A stretch of 64,000 nucleotides of DNA from Terriglobia bacterium (lineage in GTDB: Bacteria; Acidobacteriota; Terriglobia; Acidiferrales; UBA7541): contig JAIQGG010000002.1 in assembly GCA_020072785.1 (NCBI GenBank), positions 372,001 through 436,000 on the forward strand, read 5' to 3'. The notes under the pieces are model-generated. The model saw only the letters and a program-made list of their open reading frames with translations, ran no database searches and was not told the DNA's origin. Both the position numbers and the translations under genes were made by a program. Shown piece after piece: positions 61,914 through 64,000 of the stretch (positions within the stretch are counted from its first letter, which is position 1; each line of letters begins with the position of its first letter).

Positions 61914-62384
61914 ATGTCACTCCTATGGAAACGCAGTCTGCTGGCGGTTCTGGCAGGTCTGCTGGTGCTGGGCGCGGCGCTCGCGCAGACCAAAGCCGCC
62001 GGCTATGCCGCCGCGGAACAGGCCGTAACCAAGCTCGAGCAGGAGTGGTTCACCCTGCAGCTCGCGCACGACTGGGGCAAGCTCACCCGCATGGTCTCCG
62101 ACGATTTCATCCTCACGGAGTCCGACGGCAAACTGGGCAACCGCGACTCCATGTTCGCGGGATACAAGGAAGAGGCGGGAATGACGCTCAGCATCAAGAT
62201 GAACTTCATGGTCTCCCACGCCGTGGCTGCCAACGCCGTCATCGCCACCGGCCTCGACGATATCACCCTCAAGGAAAAAGACGGCCGGATCACCCACCGC
62301 TACGAACGCTTCACCGACACCTGGATCCATCGCGATGGCCGCTGGCAATGTGTCGCCGAACAGCTCACGTTGGCGCATCCCTAG
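61914..62384 (+). CDS. Exported DUF4440/SnoaL-like protein
   Basis: 156 aa from ATG 61914, with GGGAG and GAG upstream. Signal peptide KRSLLAVLAGLLVLGAALAQ. The mature part has the NTF2-like pattern: QAVTKLEQEWFTLQLAHDWGK, LTRMVSDDFILTESDGKLGN, then the sheet AVIATGLDDITLKEKDGRITHRYER and the conserved FTDTWIHRDGRWQCVAEQ. DUF4440 members are small ligand-binding or stress-associated proteins with no proven common reaction. Frame continues upstream but the signal peptide marks the start. Confidence 0.86.
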   Translation: MSLLWKRSLLAVLAGLLVLGAALAQTKAAGYAAAEQAVTKLEQEWFTLQLAHDWGKLTRMVSDDFILTESDGKLGNRDSMFAGYKEEAGMTLSIKMNFMVSHAVAANAVIATGLDDITLKEKDGRITHRYERFTDTWIHRDGRWQCVAEQLTLAHP

Positions 62385-62584
62385 CGCCGCCAGTTTCCGC
62401 TGCTTCATCCGCAGGGAGGACATGGAGGTAGCGGCCGAATTGCGGAACATCCAGGAAGCCGCGCAACTCCCCAGTTTCTTCGCGCTCCCCGCGGGCTATC
62501 AAATATACGCGCCCCGCAAGCCCCAGACGCGCTATAGTGCGCCCCATACGGGCTCGCATCTTCACCTTTGAGAGGAGATTGACT

Positions 62585-63094
62585 ATGGCCTTTTGCGGAA
62601 ATTGTGGTGCGGCAGTTCCCGACGGGACGGCTTTCTGTGGTAAATGCGGTGGCCGCGTGGGTGCTGCCTCCGCGGCTCCGGCCGGCTCGGCAACCGGAGG
62701 CTCCGGTGCTTCTGCGGGCGCGCCCGCGGCTGCCAATCCCGGCTTGTCCATTAATCTCGTCTATGCCCTGACTTATGTTTTGGGACTGATCACGGGCATT
62801 CTGTTTTTGGTGCTCGATCCCTACAAGAACGACCGCAAAGTGCGCTTCCACTGCTTTCAGTCGATCTTTTTCCACGTCGTGGTCATCGCTATTTTCATTG
62901 CCGCCTTCATCGTCGAGGCAATCCTGGCGGCAGTCAGCGGAGGCGTTCTCGGCCTGCTCTTCTTGCCCATCCATTTGGTCCTCTGGCTGGGCACTTTCTG
63001 CGCCTGGATCTTCCTGATGTACAAGGCTTACCAGGGCGAGGAGTTCCGCCTGCCCATCATTGGCGCACTGGCGGCCAAGCAGGCCGGCAGCTAG
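62585..63094 (+). CDS. Zinc-ribbon membrane protein (DUF4870-like)
   Basis: 169 aa from ATG 62585 with AGGAG eight bases upstream. Zinc ribbon with Cys pairs CGNC (4-7) and CGKC (18-21), a Gly/Ala/Ser linker to about 52, then four hydrophobic helices (LVYALTYVLGLITGILFLVL; FHVVVIAIFIAAFIVEAILA; GVLGLLFLPIHLVLWLGTFC). The stretch DPYKNDRKVRFHCFQSIF matches the R-FH-QS motif of DUF4870/Tic20-like proteins. Membrane location is clear; function is not known. Confidence 0.87.
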   Translation: MAFCGNCGAAVPDGTAFCGKCGGRVGAASAAPAGSATGGSGASAGAPAAANPGLSINLVYALTYVLGLITGILFLVLDPYKNDRKVRFHCFQSIFFHVVVIAIFIAAFIVEAILAAVSGGVLGLLFLPIHLVLWLGTFCAWIFLMYKAYQGEEFRLPIIGALAAKQAGS

Positions 63095-63111
63095 TCGGCC
63101 CGTCGCATTAC

Positions 63112-63151
63112 GCGGCGCCGGCTGGCTTGCCAGCCGGCGGGCCGGCGCCGC
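63112..63151. repeat. Nested alternative hairpins (REP-like/terminator-like)
   Basis: GCCGGCTGGC at 63117-63126 pairs with GCCAGCCGGC at 63129-63138, a perfect 10-bp stem with nearly no loop. Separately GCGGCGCCGGC (63112-63122) pairs with GCCGGCGCCGC (63141-63151). The two pairings share bases, so they exclude each other. It follows the zinc-ribbon gene by 17 bases; there is no T tract. Confidence 0.6.
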
Positions 63152-63317
63152 AAGGTGCTTTGGAGACAAAGATAAACAGGCACTGCTCCTCGGATCGGCT
63201 CGCGCTTCTTTTCCTCTCGTTGCTCTTCGCGAGTGCCGCTGGCTGCGGCCACTCGATGTCCTCGCCCGCATCCCTCGCGGAGGCGCCGCCAAGTTCCGCC
63301 CTATCCGCTGTATGTGT

Positions 63318-63332
63318 GACCGCGAAGCGGTC
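63318..63332. repeat. REP-like palindrome copy 3
   Basis: GACCGC-GAA-GCGGTC with flanks GTGT and AACG. Reverse complement of copy 2 and one base from copy 1. Confidence 0.5.
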
Positions 63333-63517
63333 AACGCTCCCGCGCCTCGGCGCCAGCGCAAAAAACGGAATTTTCGTCCTCGACAGTTCCTCCGCGCAAG
63401 CCCGCAAGCTCGTCCCCCGCTCGGTCATGTTTCCGCAGGGCCTCACCCTGCGCAAGATCGTTGCCGTGTTCTCCGGCAGGGGAATCGGGCGTATCATGGG
63501 TTGGTTCGCCTACAGCT

Positions 63518-64000
63518 ATGAAATATCACCCCCTTCACGGACACCACGCACTGCACTCACATCCCGCAAACCAGGAAAAAGAGGCAGCCAAGGCGGCGCA
63601 TGTGCCGCCGCAACCAACGCTGCCAGCAGGGCCGAGTGCGGCGGCGGAGCAGGCGATTTCGGGGTTTTCGGGGCTGGGGATTGCTCCGGGGTTGCTGGCC
63701 ACGCTGGTGCGGCTGGGGTACGTGACGCCCACGCCGATTCAGCAGCAGGCCATTCCGGCGGCGCTGCAGGGGAAAGATATTGTAGGGATCGCGCAGACCG
63801 GCACGGGGAAGACGCTGGCCTTCGGCATTCCGATGATCCAGCGGTTGGCGCAGATCAAGGGGCAGGGGCTGGTGGTGCTGCCGACGCGCGAGCTGGCGCT
63901 GCAGGTGGATGAAGCGCTGCGCAAGGCGGGGCAGAGCGTGTCGTTGCGCACGGCGGTGCTGATCGGCGGGGCGGGGATGGGGCCGCAGATGCAGGCGCTG
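63518..64000 (+). CDS. DEAD-box RNA helicase, 3' partial
   Basis: The first 161 codons from ATG 63518 are in the window. After a His-rich N-terminal tail (HPLHGHHALHSHP) the helicase begins: FSGLGIAPGLLATLVRLGY, Q motif TPTPIQQQAIP, Walker A AQTGTGKT, and motif Ia PTRELALQV. The frame is open to the last base; the DEAD box itself lies outside. It unwinds RNA with ATP, as in RhlE/DeaD proteins. The His-rich tail is unusual and could bind metal. Confidence 0.92.
   Translation, partial: MKYHPLHGHHALHSHPANQEKEAAKAAHVPPQPTLPAGPSAAAEQAISGFSGLGIAPGLLATLVRLGYVTPTPIQQQAIPAALQGKDIVGIAQTGTGKTLAFGIPMIQRLAQIKGQGLVVLPTRELALQVDEALRKAGQSVSLRTAVLIGGAGMGPQMQAL

Larger units (their letters stand above)
63095..63517. 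other. Intergenic with repeats
   Basis: 423 bases. It has the hairpin pair at 63112-63151 and the REP-like palindrome at 63318. A frame from about 63160 has a lipoprotein-like start (LLFLSLLFASAAGCG) but soon becomes low-complexity and runs into the helicase in another phase; I do not call it. No other gene is seen. Confidence 0.5.

Noticed and set aside
63160-63912. Frame with lipoprotein-like start after the zinc-ribbon gene
   Set aside because: After about 60 residues it turns low-complexity, has no family resemblance and overlaps the helicase in another phase.
1-64000. CRISPR arrays, rRNA genes, phage structural genes
   Set aside because: No regularly spaced repeats, rRNA-like sequence or capsid/tail/terminase-like proteins were seen.

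Overview
The window is about 64 kb of high-GC bacterial DNA. Acidobacteriota (Solibacteres/Terriglobia-like) is my best guess. The reasons are two large Oar-like TonB-dependent receptors with an N-terminal carboxypeptidase-regulatory-like domain, a CRTAC1/ASPIC-UnbV protein, hydrazine-synthase-alpha-like cytochromes and WD40/YVTN/Reg_prop propellers. This is inference from gene families; there is no rRNA or ribosomal marker to settle it.

Layout. (1) 1-5.6 kb, apparent backbone: a hybrid histidine kinase (cut by the window edge) overlapping a REC-GGDEF diguanylate cyclase, an MscS channel with a small partner, and a small Tat-exported protein. (2) 5631-5707: a complete tRNA-Arg(CCG). Its 3' part and the bases after it are repeated at 35499-35612. 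This brackets a ~30 kb island (A) whose integrase survives only as a C-terminal scrap beside the tRNA. (3) Island A carries a catabolic gene set: two hydantoinase/ketone-carboxylase type A+B pairs (one B subunit fused to an acetone-carboxylase-gamma-like tail), two phytoene-desaturase-like flavoproteins (one frameshifted), SDR, alpha/beta hydrolase, VOC and SRPBCC proteins, a family III CoA-transferase, an HMG-CoA-lyase-like protein, an isochorismatase-type hydrolase, two TonB receptors, a GntR regulator and a GntR regulator fused to a cysteine-dioxygenase-like cupin. Its right end is decaying (alcohol dehydrogenase fragment, broken integrase) but holds a glutaredoxin-DinB gene with an in-frame UGA exactly at the first cysteine of its CxxC motif and a hairpin of bacterial-SECIS geometry just downstream. 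This is a candidate selenoprotein.

(4) 35.5-48.4 kb, island B: it begins at the second att copy with an internally deleted integrase and ends near a 74-bp sequence that also marks the right end of island A. Its cargo is one compact plus-strand cluster: a Crp/Fnr regulator, a tetraheme beta-propeller cytochrome, an FG-GAP/ASPIC-UnbV protein, a YVTN-propeller diheme cytochrome, a Reg_prop propeller, a Rid-family protein, a DAHP synthase and two orphan periplasmic binding proteins. I read it as an exported redox/sensing module of unknown function.

(5) 48.5-64 kb, backbone again: a carboxymuconolactone-decarboxylase-like protein facing an Rrf2 Fe-S regulator, an OmpR-type two-component system directly followed by a TolC-adaptor-RND efflux operon, a rhodanese-DUF2892 membrane protein, aspartate kinase, an aminotransferase, a DUF4440-like exported protein, a zinc-ribbon membrane protein and the start of a DEAD-box helicase cut by the window end. 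Small palindromic dispersed repeats lie in this part.
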